The position numbers were made by a program, and so were the translations under genes. From Allohoeflea poritis (GTDB taxonomy: Bacteria; Pseudomonadota; Alphaproteobacteria; Rhizobiales; Rhizobiaceae): a stretch of 64,000 nucleotides of DNA. The stretch lies in assembly GCF_027889715.1 (NCBI RefSeq), contig NZ_JAPJZH010000002.1, positions 434,001 through 498,000 of the forward strand, read 5' to 3'. The first letter of the stretch is position 1. Each line of letters begins with the position of its first letter. The notes below the pieces were generated by a model. The model saw only the letters and a list, made by a program, of their open reading frames with translations, did no database searches and was not told the DNA's origin. This document shows positions 8,349 through 17,460 of the stretch, piece after piece.

Positions 8349-8370
8349 GGGCGCGCCCATTGGCGCGCCC
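8349..8370 (+). terminator. GC-rich hairpin after DUF1127 gene
   Basis: Arms GGGCGCGCC (8349-8357) and GGCGCGCCC (8362-8370) form a perfect 9-bp stem with a 4-base loop starting 8 bases after the stop codon. The following sequence has only a weak T content, so termination strength is uncertain. Confidence 0.6.
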
Positions 8371-8647
8371 GTGCTTTACTGCCTCTTGGTACCCTCTCCC
8401 AGCACCGCAAATCTCCCCGCTTTCTCACGAAAAATTTCGCTTCACAGAAATGGCCGACTGTGTAAAGGTCGCAGCCGCTAAGGCGTTATTGCTCAGCGGG
8501 TGGAGAGACTTTTCTGAAAACATTCCGGAATCTCAGCGCCGCGGCGGCAAGGACGCCAGGGAGTAATTTTGCAATGCGGCCGCCCTGCGACCCGCCGGAG
8601 ATCCGGCAAGGAAAGCTGCAAGGCGCTATGTTCAGGGATTGATGGCG

Positions 8648-9655
8648 ATGGATAACAACACGCCGACGGTAAAACGATCCTTCGTTTTCTATCTGGTTCC
8701 GGATTTTTCTCTGATTGCGTTTGCAACGGCAATCGAGCCACTGCGGCTCGCCAACCGCATGCTCGGCTACAAGGCCTATAGCTGGCGTATTGCATCCTTC
8801 GACGGATCGCCTGTCATGGCGTCAAACGGCATCGAGGTATCGGCGACCACGACGCTGGAAGAAGAACGGCGCAACCTCGCCGGCGAGAAGCGCCCGTCCA
8901 TGGTGTTTGTCTGCTCCGGCGTCAATGTCGAAACCCATGCGCAGAAATCCGTTCATGCCTGGCTTCGTGAAGTGCACAACCGCAATATTTCCGTCGGCGG
9001 CCTGTGCACCGGCGCTTATGTGCTCGCCGCGGCCGGCCTTCTTTCCGGTCGACGCTGCGCCATCCACTGGGAGGACCTGCCGGGCTTTTCGGAGAAATTT
9101 CCGCTCGCCGAGGTCTATGCCGACCTCTACGAGACCGACGACAATATCTACACCTGCGCCGGCGGCACCGCTTCACTCGACATGATGCTGAACCTGATCG
9201 GCGAGGATCATGACGACAATCTGGTCAACCGCGTGTGCGAACAGGCGCTGACCGACCGGGTCCGCAATCCGCACGACCGGCAGCGGCTGCCGCTGCGGGC
9301 GCGTCTCGGCGTGCAGAACTCCAAGGTGCTTTCGATCATCGAACTGATGGAAAGCAACCTGTCGGAGCCGCTGTCCCTGCTGGAAATCGCCGATTATGCC
9401 GGCCTGTCGCGGCGCCAGATCGAGCGCCTCTTCCGTCAGGAAATGGGGCGCTCCCCTGCCCGCTACTATCTGGAGATCCGGCTCGACCGGGCCCGCCACC
9501 TGCTGATCCAGTCTTCCATGCCGGTGGTCGAAGTGGCTGTGGCCTGCGGTTTCGTTTCCGCCTCGCACTTCTCCAAGTGCTATCGCGAACTCTACGGCCG
9601 CTCGCCCCAGCAAGAGCGCGCCGACCGCAAACAGCTCCTCACATCGGCGGCGTGA
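8648..9655 (+). CDS. GlxA/GbdR-like AraC-family regulator
   Basis: A ~335-residue regulator with an N-terminal DJ-1/PfpI-like amidotransferase domain (SFVFYLVPDFSL at the start, GGLCTGAYVLAAAGLL near 118 including the pseudo-nucleophile Cys, IHWEDL near 140) and a C-terminal AraC helix-turn-helix region from about 228 to 325. The layout matches GbdR/CdhR, activators of glycine betaine and carnitine catabolism. The nearby dimethylglycine dehydrogenase-like gene and the corrinoid demethylation cluster make quaternary-amine control likely. TTG 8639, ATG 8642 and ATG 8648 are all possible starts; 8648 has an AGGG at suitable distance. Confidence 0.8.
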   Translation: MDNNTPTVKRSFVFYLVPDFSLIAFATAIEPLRLANRMLGYKAYSWRIASFDGSPVMASNGIEVSATTTLEEERRNLAGEKRPSMVFVCSGVNVETHAQKSVHAWLREVHNRNISVGGLCTGAYVLAAAGLLSGRRCAIHWEDLPGFSEKFPLAEVYADLYETDDNIYTCAGGTASLDMMLNLIGEDHDDNLVNRVCEQALTDRVRNPHDRQRLPLRARLGVQNSKVLSIIELMESNLSEPLSLLEIADYAGLSRRQIERLFRQEMGRSPARYYLEIRLDRARHLLIQSSMPVVEVAVACGFVSASHFSKCYRELYGRSPQQERADRKQLLTSAA

Positions 9656-9863
9656 GAATTCAAGCCGAATTGTAGCAACCGCCTGCTGTAAACACCTGTT
9701 GCAACCATGCAACGGGTGCCGCGGCAGCGAAGGTTCCGTTCAAAACGGTCTAGACCGCAAAAACAACTTTGAGTAGATCATGTTTGGCTGTACCGGGCGA
9801 TATCTTCTCGCATCGATTGCAGGCGCATATCTTGTATCTGAATGTTACATAATTGGGGGATTT

Positions 9864-10247
9864 ATGTCTCGAACCACCACTGCACTCATCGCCTGTATAG
9901 GCCTGGTACTGACCGCATGCACGACCTCAACGCCACCACCTCCCGGTGAATCGCTTTCCGGATGGGCCGGCAAGGTTCGCCGTGCATTGCCGCTTTCCAA
10001 CACCGTAGCCAAAGGCGACTGCCCGAGCGCCGCCAGAGCTTACATCAATGCCAGTGGTCATTCCGCCTATGCCTCCACTGACATCACGGCGGCAGCTTAC
10101 CAGGGATTGGGTGGCGTATGCGGGGTCGCCCTCAACAAGAAGAGTGTCGAAGAAGCCGAAGCGCTGGCGATCAGACACTGCCAGGCAGGAACACAAAAAT
10201 GGTCGCGTTCATTTGCCGGAAAATGTGAAATCCACGCGTCAAAGTAA
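9864..10247 (+). CDS. Small DUF4189-like or unassigned lipoprotein
   Basis: A 127-residue protein with a lipoprotein signal peptide: MSRTTTALIACIGLVLTAC, with Cys19 as the predicted lipidated residue. The frame stays open upstream to 9780, but ATG 9864 is preferred because it follows ggggga and directly begins the signal peptide. The mature part holds four Cys (CPSAARAYINASG, GGVCGVAL, IRHCQAG, KCEIHASK), which suggests two periplasmic disulphides. I do not recognise the family with confidence. It is followed by a convincing terminator and converges on the dehydrogenase gene. Confidence 0.7.
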   Translation: MSRTTTALIACIGLVLTACTTSTPPPPGESLSGWAGKVRRALPLSNTVAKGDCPSAARAYINASGHSAYASTDITAAAYQGLGGVCGVALNKKSVEEAEALAIRHCQAGTQKWSRSFAGKCEIHASK

Positions 10248-10260
10248 GGCGCCCGCACCG

Positions 10261-10297
10261 CTGAATGGATGGCGCGTGACGCTATCCATTCAGTTTC
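10261..10297 (+). terminator. Intrinsic terminator of lipoprotein gene
   Basis: CTGAATGGAT (10261-10270) pairs with ATCCATTCAG (10284-10293), with extra weaker pairing inside the loop, followed by tttctct. It lies 13 bases after the lipoprotein stop and between convergent genes. Confidence 0.75.
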
Positions 10298-10319
10298 TCT
10301 GCCCGGAAAACCAATTAAT

Positions 10320-12830
10320 CTAGGCCCTCAGCGCCTCGTTGTCGGCATCGAACGGGCTTTCCTCGATCACCGTCGCGCGGTGCATTTTGCCGAGGATCTT
10401 GATCTCAAGTTCCGTGCCCGTCTCGCTGAGGTCCGGCCGCACCATGGCGAGCGCCAGAGACTTGCCAAGCCGCCAGCCATAGCTTCCGTGCGTTGCCCGG
10501 CCGATGAGATCGCCGTTCCGGTAGATTGCCTCGCTGCCGCGCGCATCGGCATCGGTCACGTCATGCACCTCGAGGGTGACGAAATTCCATTTCAGCCCCT
10601 CTTCGCGGGCGCGCACAACGGCATCGCGGCCGATGAAATCGCCCTTGTTCGGTTTGACGAACCGGTCGAGGCCCGATTCATAGGCGTTGTATTCGATCGA
10701 CAGTTCGCGGGGAATCAGGCGATAGGATTTCTCCACCGCCATGGCGGTCATGGCGCGAATGCCGAACGGCTTGATGCCGAATTCTTCACCGGCTTCCATC
10801 AGCAGATCGAAGATCGTGTTCTGTTGCTCCATCGGATGGTGCAGTTCCCAGCCGAGCTCGCCGACAAAGTTCACCCGCAGCGCGTGGGCGCTTGCCGGGC
10901 CGACATTGATCTGCTTGCCGGAAAGCCAGGAAAAATCGGCATTGTCGAGGCTGGCGCGGGTGAGCTTCTGCAAGACCTCCCGCGACCGCGGGCCGGCCAG
11001 GACGAGCACGCCGAGCCGTTCGGTGATCGCGTTGAGGCGAACCGAGCCGTCGGTCGGCGCGAGTTTGCGCAAATAGTCATGGTCGTGCGCCTCGAAAGCC
11101 CCCGCTGAAACCAGATAAAACCGGTCGGGCGCCCATTCGTAGACGGTGAATTCGGACCGGACGCCGCCATTCTTGGTCAAAAGATGCGCAAGGGCGATAC
11201 GGCCACGTTTCTTCGGAATTGAATTGGCCAGGATCGAATCCAGCCATGCCCGGGCGCCCGGCCCGCTTACTTCCATCTTGGCAAAGGCCGACATGTCGAG
11301 CAGGCCGACATTCTCATGCACGTTTTTGACCTCGTTGCCGACATGCTCGAAATAATTCGAGCGGCGGAACGACCAGATTTCCGCGACCTTGTTGTCCGCG
11401 TCCGGAACCGGGTGATTGTGATTGGTGAGCACATCCGGCTTGTCGATGCTGTCCACATCGATGCCGTAACCCTGCGGCGCGAACCAGTTGGGCCGCTCCC
11501 AGCCATAAACGGAGCCGAAGACGGCGCCGAGGTCCTTCATGCGGTCGTAGCACGGCGTGCGCTTCAGGGGCCGTGCCGCGACACGCTCTTCATCCGGATA
11601 GTGAACGGTGAAGACATTGGCATAGGCTTCCTCGTTCTTCTCGCGCAGATAACCCTCGGTCGCGTAGGGTCCGAACCGGCGCGGATCGACGCCCATCATG
11701 TCGATGGTCGGTTCGCCCTCGACGATCCACTCCGCGAGCTGCCATCCGGCACCGCCGGCGGCCGTCACACCGAAGGAGTGGCCCTCATTGAGCCAGAAAT
11801 TCTTTCGTCCCGGCGCCGGGCCGATAATCGGCGAACCGTCGGGCGTGTAGGCGATGGCGCCATTGTAGACCTTCTTGATCCCGGCCTCGCCGAAATAGGG
11901 AACGCGCGTAATCGCCGTTTCTATGTGTGGCATCAGCCGCTCCAGGTCCTCCTGGAAAAGCTCGTATTCGGAATCGTCGGAAGGTCCGTCCACATAGCAG
12001 CACGGCGCACCTTTCTCGTAAGGTCCGAGCAGCAGGCCGCCGGCCTCCTCGCGCATGTACCAGGAGGAATCGGATTCGCGCAGCACGCACAGCTCGGCGC
12101 CGCCATCGGCCCGGAACTTCTGGATCTCCGGATGCGCCTCGGTAACGATATACTGGTGCTCGACCGGGATGACCGGAATATCGAGGCCGACCATGGCCCC
12201 GGTCTTGCGAGCGAAATTGCCGCTGCAGGAAATGACGTGCTCGCAGGTCACATCGCCCTTGTCGGTTTTCACAAGCCACTGGCCGTCTTCAAGCTGCTCG
12301 ATACCCTCGACCGTCGTATTGCGGTAGATGGTGGCGCCGCGATCGCGCGCGCCCTTGGCAAGCGCCTGGGTCAGGTCCGCCGGCTGAATGTAGCCGTCTT
12401 CGGGATGGCAGATCGCGCCGATCAGCCCGTCCGTATTCACATAGGGCCATTTTTCCTTGATCTCTTCCGGTGTCATCCGGTTGACATCGATACCGATCGT
12501 CTCGGCGACGCCCATATAGTATTCGTATTCGTCGAGACGGTCTTGCGTGCGCGCCAGCCGCACATTGGTCACCTTGCGGAAGCCGGTATCCATGCCGGTT
12601 TCCTCGGCAAGCTCCTGATAAAAGCGGACGGAGTATTTGTGGATCTGCCCAACCGAATAACTCATGTTGAACAGCGGCAGGAGGCCGGCGGCATGCCAGG
12701 TGGAACCGGATGTCAGCTCCTTGCGCTCGATAAGGATGACATCGTCCCAGCCTTTCTTCGCCAGGTGATAGAGGGTCGAGACGCCGACGACGCCCCCGCC
12801 AATCACAACCGCACGTGCGCTGTTCTTCAT
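10320..12830 (-). CDS. Dimethylglycine/sarcosine dehydrogenase-like flavoprotein (FAD + GcvT)
   Basis: An 836-residue enzyme, the usual length of DMGDH-type proteins. The N-terminus has a dinucleotide-binding motif (VVIGGGVVGVSTLYHLAKKG) and the GSTWHAAGL segment near residue 47, where His covalently binds FAD in dimethylglycine dehydrogenase. A DAO-type FAD domain runs to about 370, then an FAO/GcvT region (GELGWELHHP near 645, and a C-terminal GcvT barrel) that passes the released methyl group to tetrahydrofolate. It would oxidatively demethylate an N-methyl amino acid such as dimethylglycine or sarcosine. The exact substrate is not assignable by sequence alone. It ends beside the lipoprotein gene and is monocistronic. 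Confidence 0.85.
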   Translation of the reverse strand: MKNSARAVVIGGGVVGVSTLYHLAKKGWDDVILIERKELTSGSTWHAAGLLPLFNMSYSVGQIHKYSVRFYQELAEETGMDTGFRKVTNVRLARTQDRLDEYEYYMGVAETIGIDVNRMTPEEIKEKWPYVNTDGLIGAICHPEDGYIQPADLTQALAKGARDRGATIYRNTTVEGIEQLEDGQWLVKTDKGDVTCEHVISCSGNFARKTGAMVGLDIPVIPVEHQYIVTEAHPEIQKFRADGGAELCVLRESDSSWYMREEAGGLLLGPYEKGAPCCYVDGPSDDSEYELFQEDLERLMPHIETAITRVPYFGEAGIKKVYNGAIAYTPDGSPIIGPAPGRKNFWLNEGHSFGVTAAGGAGWQLAEWIVEGEPTIDMMGVDPRRFGPYATEGYLREKNEEAYANVFTVHYPDEERVAARPLKRTPCYDRMKDLGAVFGSVYGWERPNWFAPQGYGIDVDSIDKPDVLTNHNHPVPDADNKVAEIWSFRRSNYFEHVGNEVKNVHENVGLLDMSAFAKMEVSGPGARAWLDSILANSIPKKRGRIALAHLLTKNGGVRSEFTVYEWAPDRFYLVSAGAFEAHDHDYLRKLAPTDGSVRLNAITERLGVLVLAGPRSREVLQKLTRASLDNADFSWLSGKQINVGPASAHALRVNFVGELGWELHHPMEQQNTIFDLLMEAGEEFGIKPFGIRAMTAMAVEKSYRLIPRELSIEYNAYESGLDRFVKPNKGDFIGRDAVVRAREEGLKWNFVTLEVHDVTDADARGSEAIYRNGDLIGRATHGSYGWRLGKSLALAMVRPDLSETGTELEIKILGKMHRATVIEESPFDADNEALRA

Positions 12831-13140
12831 TGTCCTGCCCTTTCCGCGACCCGTTGTCCGGGATCCGTTTCCTCATGGATTGCAAATGCGATTTCCGGTC
12901 CGGTCCGGCACGCGGCGGATCGGCATTTGCGCTCGCACTTATAGTTCAATGACGCTGAATTGGCCCGCAAATACGCGAGCACCGTCAAACCGTGCGGCAA
13001 ATATGGACGTCACACGGAACAACGTATCGCCTGTTTGCGACATGCGAAAAACGCCGGACGACAGGCACCACGGAAGGCGCCTGCAGTTCCGAGCGAATGG
13101 TTTGATTGTGTGGAAGCGGCGGGACCGCCTGCCCCGCGAC
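12831..13140. other. Non-coding gap upstream of dehydrogenase gene
   Basis: This 310-bp interval separates the aminotransferase stop from the dehydrogenase start, both on the minus strand. It must contain the dehydrogenase promoter and any GbdR-like site. I see no riboswitch-like structure, strong palindrome or small gene in it; frames across it are extensions or shadows of neighbours. Confidence 0.5.
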
Positions 13141-14556
13141 CTATTTGACCTGGCTTGCCACGAAATCCCTGACAATGCCGACAATGCCGCGGCCCAGCAG
13201 ATTGTCCAGCGCATCGACGAAAGCGTCGACATGCTCGCCCTGGCAGATCAGCGGCGGCTCCAGCCGGATGACATTGCGGTTGTATTCGGTGAATGCCACC
13301 AGCGTGTCGTAATCGCGCAGGAGCAGCGCGCCGATGAAGCCGGACAGCGACCCCTTCAGCTTGTCGTCCAGAACCGATACGACCGGACGCAACACCATTG
13401 GCAGCGTCTGGCTGAAATCCTGGAACTCCAGCCCGATCATGAGGCCCTGGCCACGCACGTCCTTGATGATTTTCGGATATTCCTGCTGCAGTTCGGAAAG
13501 GCGCCGCAGAAGATAATCGCCCTGTGCGGCCGCGTTTTCGATCAGGCCCTCATCGTAGAGAAGATTAAGGCCTTCAATGGAGGTAATGCACGCCTCGCCG
13601 ATGCCGCCGAAAGTCGCCGGCCCATGGATCAGTGCCGTGTTCGGCTTGCCATAGGCTTTCATATAGACATCGCGCCGCGCGATCATCGCGGCCATGGCGC
13701 ACTTGCCGGCGCCGAGCGACTTGGCAAGCGCGGTGACATCCGGGACAACGCCGGCATGTTCGAACGCGTAGAACCGTCCGGAACGGCCCATGCCGCACTG
13801 CACTTCGTCGGCGACCCACAGCACGTCGTGCTTGTCACAAAGCGCACGCAGTTCCTGCCAGAATGTGTCGGGCGCCGAAATGATGCCGCCGCCGCCCTGG
13901 ATCGTTTCCAGGACGATGACGCCGATCTGCGGATCGGCCTCGAAGGCGTTGCGGATCGCATCGATATCGCCGAACGGCACGCGAACCGTCTCATCCACCA
14001 GTTTGAACTGACCCCGGTATAACGGCGAATCCGTCAGCGACAGCACGCCCTTCGTCTTGCCGTGAAAGGCGTTTTCCGCATAGACGATGCGGCTGCGCTC
14101 AGGACCGGCCGCACGCTCGGCCACCTTGACGGCCGCTTCCATGGCTTCCGAACCCGAGGAACCCAGGAACACCATGTCGAGATCGCCCGGGGAAATCTCG
14201 GCCAGGTTCCGCGCCAGCGCTGCCGCATATTGCGACAGGAACGCCATGGCGATTTCGTGGCGCTTTTCCTCTTGGAACTTGATGCGCGCTCCGAGCACCT
14301 TCGGATGGTTGTGACCAAAGGCGAGCGAACCGAAACCACCGAAGAAATCGAGGATCTTGCGGCCTTTCTGGTCGATGTAATACATACCCTCGGCGCGCTC
14401 GATCTTGACCTTGTTGAAGCCGAGCAGCTTCATGAAATGGAGCTGGCCCGGATTCAGGTGGTCCTTGAAATATTCGGTCATTGTCGGCAGGTCGAGCGCC
14501 TTGGCATCCTCGACCGTCAGAAGATGCGGCTTGGTGATCCTGGGTACGATATTCAT
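13141..14556 (-). CDS. Class III PLP-dependent aminotransferase
   Basis: A 471-residue fold-type I aminotransferase. It shows the FLGSSGSEAMEAAVKVA cofactor-phosphate region near 130, the VADEVQCGMGRSG segment with the PLP-contacting Asp near 248, and the Schiff-base Lys in TALAKSLGAGK near 278. The 'aspartate aminotransferase family' class III label covers many omega-amine and diamine substrates. It is the last gene of a minus-strand set, nine bases after the SDR gene, so it may act on a keto compound made by that pathway, or on an unrelated amine. The substrate is not predictable here. Confidence 0.85.
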   Translation of the reverse strand: MNIVPRITKPHLLTVEDAKALDLPTMTEYFKDHLNPGQLHFMKLLGFNKVKIERAEGMYYIDQKGRKILDFFGGFGSLAFGHNHPKVLGARIKFQEEKRHEIAMAFLSQYAAALARNLAEISPGDLDMVFLGSSGSEAMEAAVKVAERAAGPERSRIVYAENAFHGKTKGVLSLTDSPLYRGQFKLVDETVRVPFGDIDAIRNAFEADPQIGVIVLETIQGGGGIISAPDTFWQELRALCDKHDVLWVADEVQCGMGRSGRFYAFEHAGVVPDVTALAKSLGAGKCAMAAMIARRDVYMKAYGKPNTALIHGPATFGGIGEACITSIEGLNLLYDEGLIENAAAQGDYLLRRLSELQQEYPKIIKDVRGQGLMIGLEFQDFSQTLPMVLRPVVSVLDDKLKGSLSGFIGALLLRDYDTLVAFTEYNRNVIRLEPPLICQGEHVDAFVDALDNLLGRGIVGIVRDFVASQVK

Positions 14557-14565
14557 GATCCTGCC

Positions 14566-15585
14566 TCAGATTGTGGCGTTGGGTTTCGGCGTCGCGTGCG
14601 ATCCGCTTTCGCCGGCTTTCAGACCTTCGCGATATTCGTCATAGGCCGCGATCAGCATGTCCTCGTCGCGGTAGTCGGCGCTCCAGCCAAGCTGCTGCTT
14701 GGCCTTGGTGCAGTCGAGAATGCACATTTCGTCGGCGATCAGATACTGCTCCGGATCCATGATCGGCAGATTGACGAGGTCGAAGAGGTCCAGTGTCCGC
14801 TTGACCGCCCAGCCGGGCGTCGGCAGCAGGAAGGAACGCGAACCGGCATGCCGGAGCAGGTCGCCCAGCAGCTTGCGCACCGGCGGCGGATTGTCCGAGC
14901 CGAGATTGTAGGCCTCGTTCGGAACACCCGCCTTCCAGGCAAGGCGCGCCGCCTCCGCGCAGTCGAAAACGGAAATGAACTGATAGGGATTGCGCCCCGC
15001 CCCGATCATCGGCACCGGCAGGTTGTAGTCGACCAGCTTGAACAGTTTGGACAGGATGCCCAGCCGGCCGGGCCCGATGATCAATCGCGGACGGAACAGC
15101 GAGATGCGCATGCCCCTCTCGCGCCAGCGTTCCGCAAGATGCTCGGTCGCCAGCTTGGAAAGGCCGTATTCCCCGAGTGGATTGGCGGGATGCTCTTCCG
15201 TCTGCGGATAGGTGAAGGTATGGCCGTAGATCATGTCTGTCGTGTAGTGGACAAGACGATGCGCATCGCTCCCGGCCATCTTGTCGATAATGTTCTCGGT
15301 GCCGTAGTAATTCACCGGCCAGAAGAAATCGTGGCGCTTTGCGCGGATCTGCAGCGGCGACAGCATCTTGGCCGATAGATTGTAAACCATGTCGTCGGCA
15401 GCGATATCGACCTTGGAGAATTGCGCCCTGTCGGTCACGTCAAGCTGGATGAAACGGCAATTGGCGTAGTGCGGCACGTCGCCCTTTGCAATGTCGCAGA
15501 CGACCACGTCCTCGCCGTCCTTGACCAGGCGCGCGGCCAGTACCCGCCCGACGAATCCGTCGCCGCCGAAAAGAACATGTTTCAT
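14566..15585 (-). CDS. NAD-dependent epimerase/dehydratase (extended SDR)
   Basis: A 339-residue extended short-chain dehydrogenase. The Rossmann motif is LFGGDGFVGRVLAARL near residue 5, the active-site TTDMIYG near 115 and the catalytic YGLSK near 142 (YxxxK). FRPRLIIGPGR near 165 and QFISVFDCAEA near 205 are typical of sugar-nucleotide epimerases. Its start overlaps the stop of the SMR-like carrier gene by four bases (ATGA). In this operon it is a candidate for the second redox step in epimerising a polyprenyl-linked pentose, a role taken by a classical SDR (DprE2) in mycobacteria. Confidence 0.82.
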   Translation of the reverse strand: MKHVLFGGDGFVGRVLAARLVKDGEDVVVCDIAKGDVPHYANCRFIQLDVTDRAQFSKVDIAADDMVYNLSAKMLSPLQIRAKRHDFFWPVNYYGTENIIDKMAGSDAHRLVHYTTDMIYGHTFTYPQTEEHPANPLGEYGLSKLATEHLAERWRERGMRISLFRPRLIIGPGRLGILSKLFKLVDYNLPVPMIGAGRNPYQFISVFDCAEAARLAWKAGVPNEAYNLGSDNPPPVRKLLGDLLRHAGSRSFLLPTPGWAVKRTLDLFDLVNLPIMDPEQYLIADEMCILDCTKAKQQLGWSADYRDEDMLIAAYDEYREGLKAGESGSHATPKPNATI

Positions 15586-16019
15586 GTGTCAAACTCGCTG
15601 ATGGTGTGGGGTTTGTTGCCGGTATGGGAGGCAATCTCGCGCGGATCCGTGCGCCCGGACTGCGCGATCAGCACCGTCCCGACGCAAATGAACGCGATGC
15701 CGGCGATGCGCCAGGCGTTGAGATCTTCCTTGAAGACGAGATAGGCGAAGACCGCCACCGCCACATAGGCAAGGCTCAAAAACGGATAGGCGAAGGAAAG
15801 CTCCACCTTTGACAGGACGTACAGATGCGAGGCCATCGAAATCACAAAGGTCACCAGGCCGGCAAAGACCCAGGGATGAAAGACGATCTGCAACACCTTC
15901 AGAACGGCGTTTTCGCCCGCGAATTCAAGCGGACCGAGGCTCAGCATGCCCTGCTTGAGCATCAGCTGTGCCGCCGCGTTGGTCAGCACCGTAAAAAGGA
16001 TAAACGGTATGTAATTCAT
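15582..16019 (-). CDS. SMR/EamA-type four-helix membrane carrier
   Basis: A 145-residue hydrophobic protein with four predicted membrane segments (about 5-25, 45-65, 75-100, 110-135 of the mature chain), beginning MNYIPFILFTVLTNAAAQL as in small multidrug resistance and ArnE/ArnF-type proteins. ggggag precedes the ATG. ArnE/F flip undecaprenyl-phosphate-aminoarabinose across the inner membrane, and the neighbouring prenyltransferase and DprE1-like genes suggest a similar lipid-linked sugar carrier here. Drug export is the alternative. Confidence 0.75.
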   Translation of the reverse strand: MNYIPFILFTVLTNAAAQLMLKQGMLSLGPLEFAGENAVLKVLQIVFHPWVFAGLVTFVISMASHLYVLSKVELSFAYPFLSLAYVAVAVFAYLVFKEDLNAWRIAGIAFICVGTVLIAQSGRTDPREIASHTGNKPHTISEFDT

Positions 16020-16116
16020 ACTGGCTCCCCACTTCTCGTCCTTGGTAGCCGATATTCCCGTATATTCCGTGAATTCAAAGGGTTAAGGGGCGATTGCGGT
16101 ATTGCTTAAAATTGAA

Positions 16117-17460
16117 TCAAACCGCAGCCCCGACGAGCCTTTCATCGACCAATCGCTGCGGCAGGGCCAAGGCGGTACGCCTCCAGAAATCCGACATCAT
16201 GGCCGGATCGCGATAGGCCTCGAGCGCGCGCCAGTTCGGAAACGACGCCTCGAATGTGGCGGGGCTCATGCGTGCGTCCTTGTAAGGGTTCACCGCTCCG
16301 CCGGCGGAAATGACGATGTCATCGAGCGCATCCAGCAGCTTGACCGTATCGGCGCCCTGGTTGGCGAAATCCAGGGTCAGCGTGAATCCGCGCCGCGGAA
16401 AGGAAAACAGACCCGGCGACAACTGCCCGCCGAAGCGCTTGAGCACGGTCAGAAAGGATGCGTGGCCATGCAACTGCGCGCATTCCATCAGCCGCACCGT
16501 CGTATCGTGGCCGTTCATCTCCGGATAGACGCTTTGATGCTGCATCAGCCCGCGCGGGCCATAAAACCGGTTCCAGTGCCCGATGGAATCGAGCGGATAG
16601 AAATAGCTCTGCCAGGACACCGTACGCCAGTGCTCGCCGGCCTTTTCCTTGCGAAAGAACAGCTCGTTGAAGACTTTCAACGTCGTGCGGTTCACCAGAT
16701 TGACCGGCGGCACCAACGGCACCGACAACAGCGGCTTCGAGGCCGGTGCCGATGCGCGCATTTTTTCCGACGGATGGTCGGCCCCAAGCAGCAGCCCTCG
16801 CCCCAGCCGGCGCCCCTTCGCCAGCTGGTCGATCCAGGCAACCGCATATTCATGCATGTCGTCGAACTCGGCACAGCGCGTGAAATAATCATCGATCCCG
16901 CCGAAACGCAGGGTGCGCTGGCGCACATCGGCGGATCCCACCCGCATCAGCCTTATCTTTGCCCGGGTGATCAGCCCGGTCAGTCCCATGCCACCGATCG
17001 TCGCGGCGAAAAGGTCGCTGTTCTCGCTCTGCGAGCAGGTCAGAAGCCCCCGATCGCTGCGCAGGAGATGGAGGCTTTCGACATGGGCGCCGAACGTGCC
17101 GCGTACATGGTGGTTCTTGCCATGCACGTCATTGGCAATCGCGCCGCCCACCGTGACATAGCGTGTGCCGGGCGTGACGGGCAGGAAAAAGCCGCGCGGT
17201 ATGGCATGGGCGAGGACATCGCTGAGCAGCGTCCCGGCCTCGCAGGTCATGAGACCGCTGACATCATCGAAGGACAATATGCGGTTGGAGTCGCGCATGT
17301 CTATGAGACGGCCGCCAGTGTTGTGGCAACTGTCTCCGTAGGATCGGCCATTGCCGTAGGCAAGGAAACTGCCGTTTGCCAGAATGTCGGGAGTCAGGCG
17401 GTCGGGCGTACGCGCCTCGCGCACAACGCTGTCGTTTCGGCCCCAGCTCTCATAGCTCAT
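16117..17460 (-). CDS. DprE1-like FAD-linked oxidoreductase
   Basis: A 447-residue VAO-type flavoprotein. The FAD-binding N-terminal domain shows YGNGRSYGDSC near residue 35, LPVTPGTRYVTVGGAIANDV near 93 and GKNHHVRGTFGAHVESL near 113; the C-terminal domain follows. This matches decaprenylphosphoryl-ribose 2'-oxidase DprE1, and NoeO in the Azorhizobium arabinosylation pathway. It overlaps the stop of the upstream HAD-UbiA gene by four bases, as expected for enzymes acting one after the other on a polyprenyl-phosphate pentose. Other sugar-alcohol or aldonolactone oxidases share the fold, so the substrate is inferred from context. Confidence 0.8.
   Translation of the reverse strand: MSYESWGRNDSVVREARTPDRLTPDILANGSFLAYGNGRSYGDSCHNTGGRLIDMRDSNRILSFDDVSGLMTCEAGTLLSDVLAHAIPRGFFLPVTPGTRYVTVGGAIANDVHGKNHHVRGTFGAHVESLHLLRSDRGLLTCSQSENSDLFAATIGGMGLTGLITRAKIRLMRVGSADVRQRTLRFGGIDDYFTRCAEFDDMHEYAVAWIDQLAKGRRLGRGLLLGADHPSEKMRASAPASKPLLSVPLVPPVNLVNRTTLKVFNELFFRKEKAGEHWRTVSWQSYFYPLDSIGHWNRFYGPRGLMQHQSVYPEMNGHDTTVRLMECAQLHGHASFLTVLKRFGGQLSPGLFSFPRRGFTLTLDFANQGADTVKLLDALDDIVISAGGAVNPYKDARMSPATFEASFPNWRALEAYRDPAMMSDFWRRTALALPQRLVDERLVGAAV

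Noticed and set aside
11316-12944. Long plus-strand frame of 542 codons opposite the dehydrogenase gene
   Set aside because: Antisense shadow of the DMGDH-like gene; no motif or ribosome site supports it.
12831-12960. Glycine or cobalamin riboswitch upstream of the dehydrogenase gene
   Set aside because: I looked for conserved riboswitch boxes and found none; only a plain promoter region is evident.
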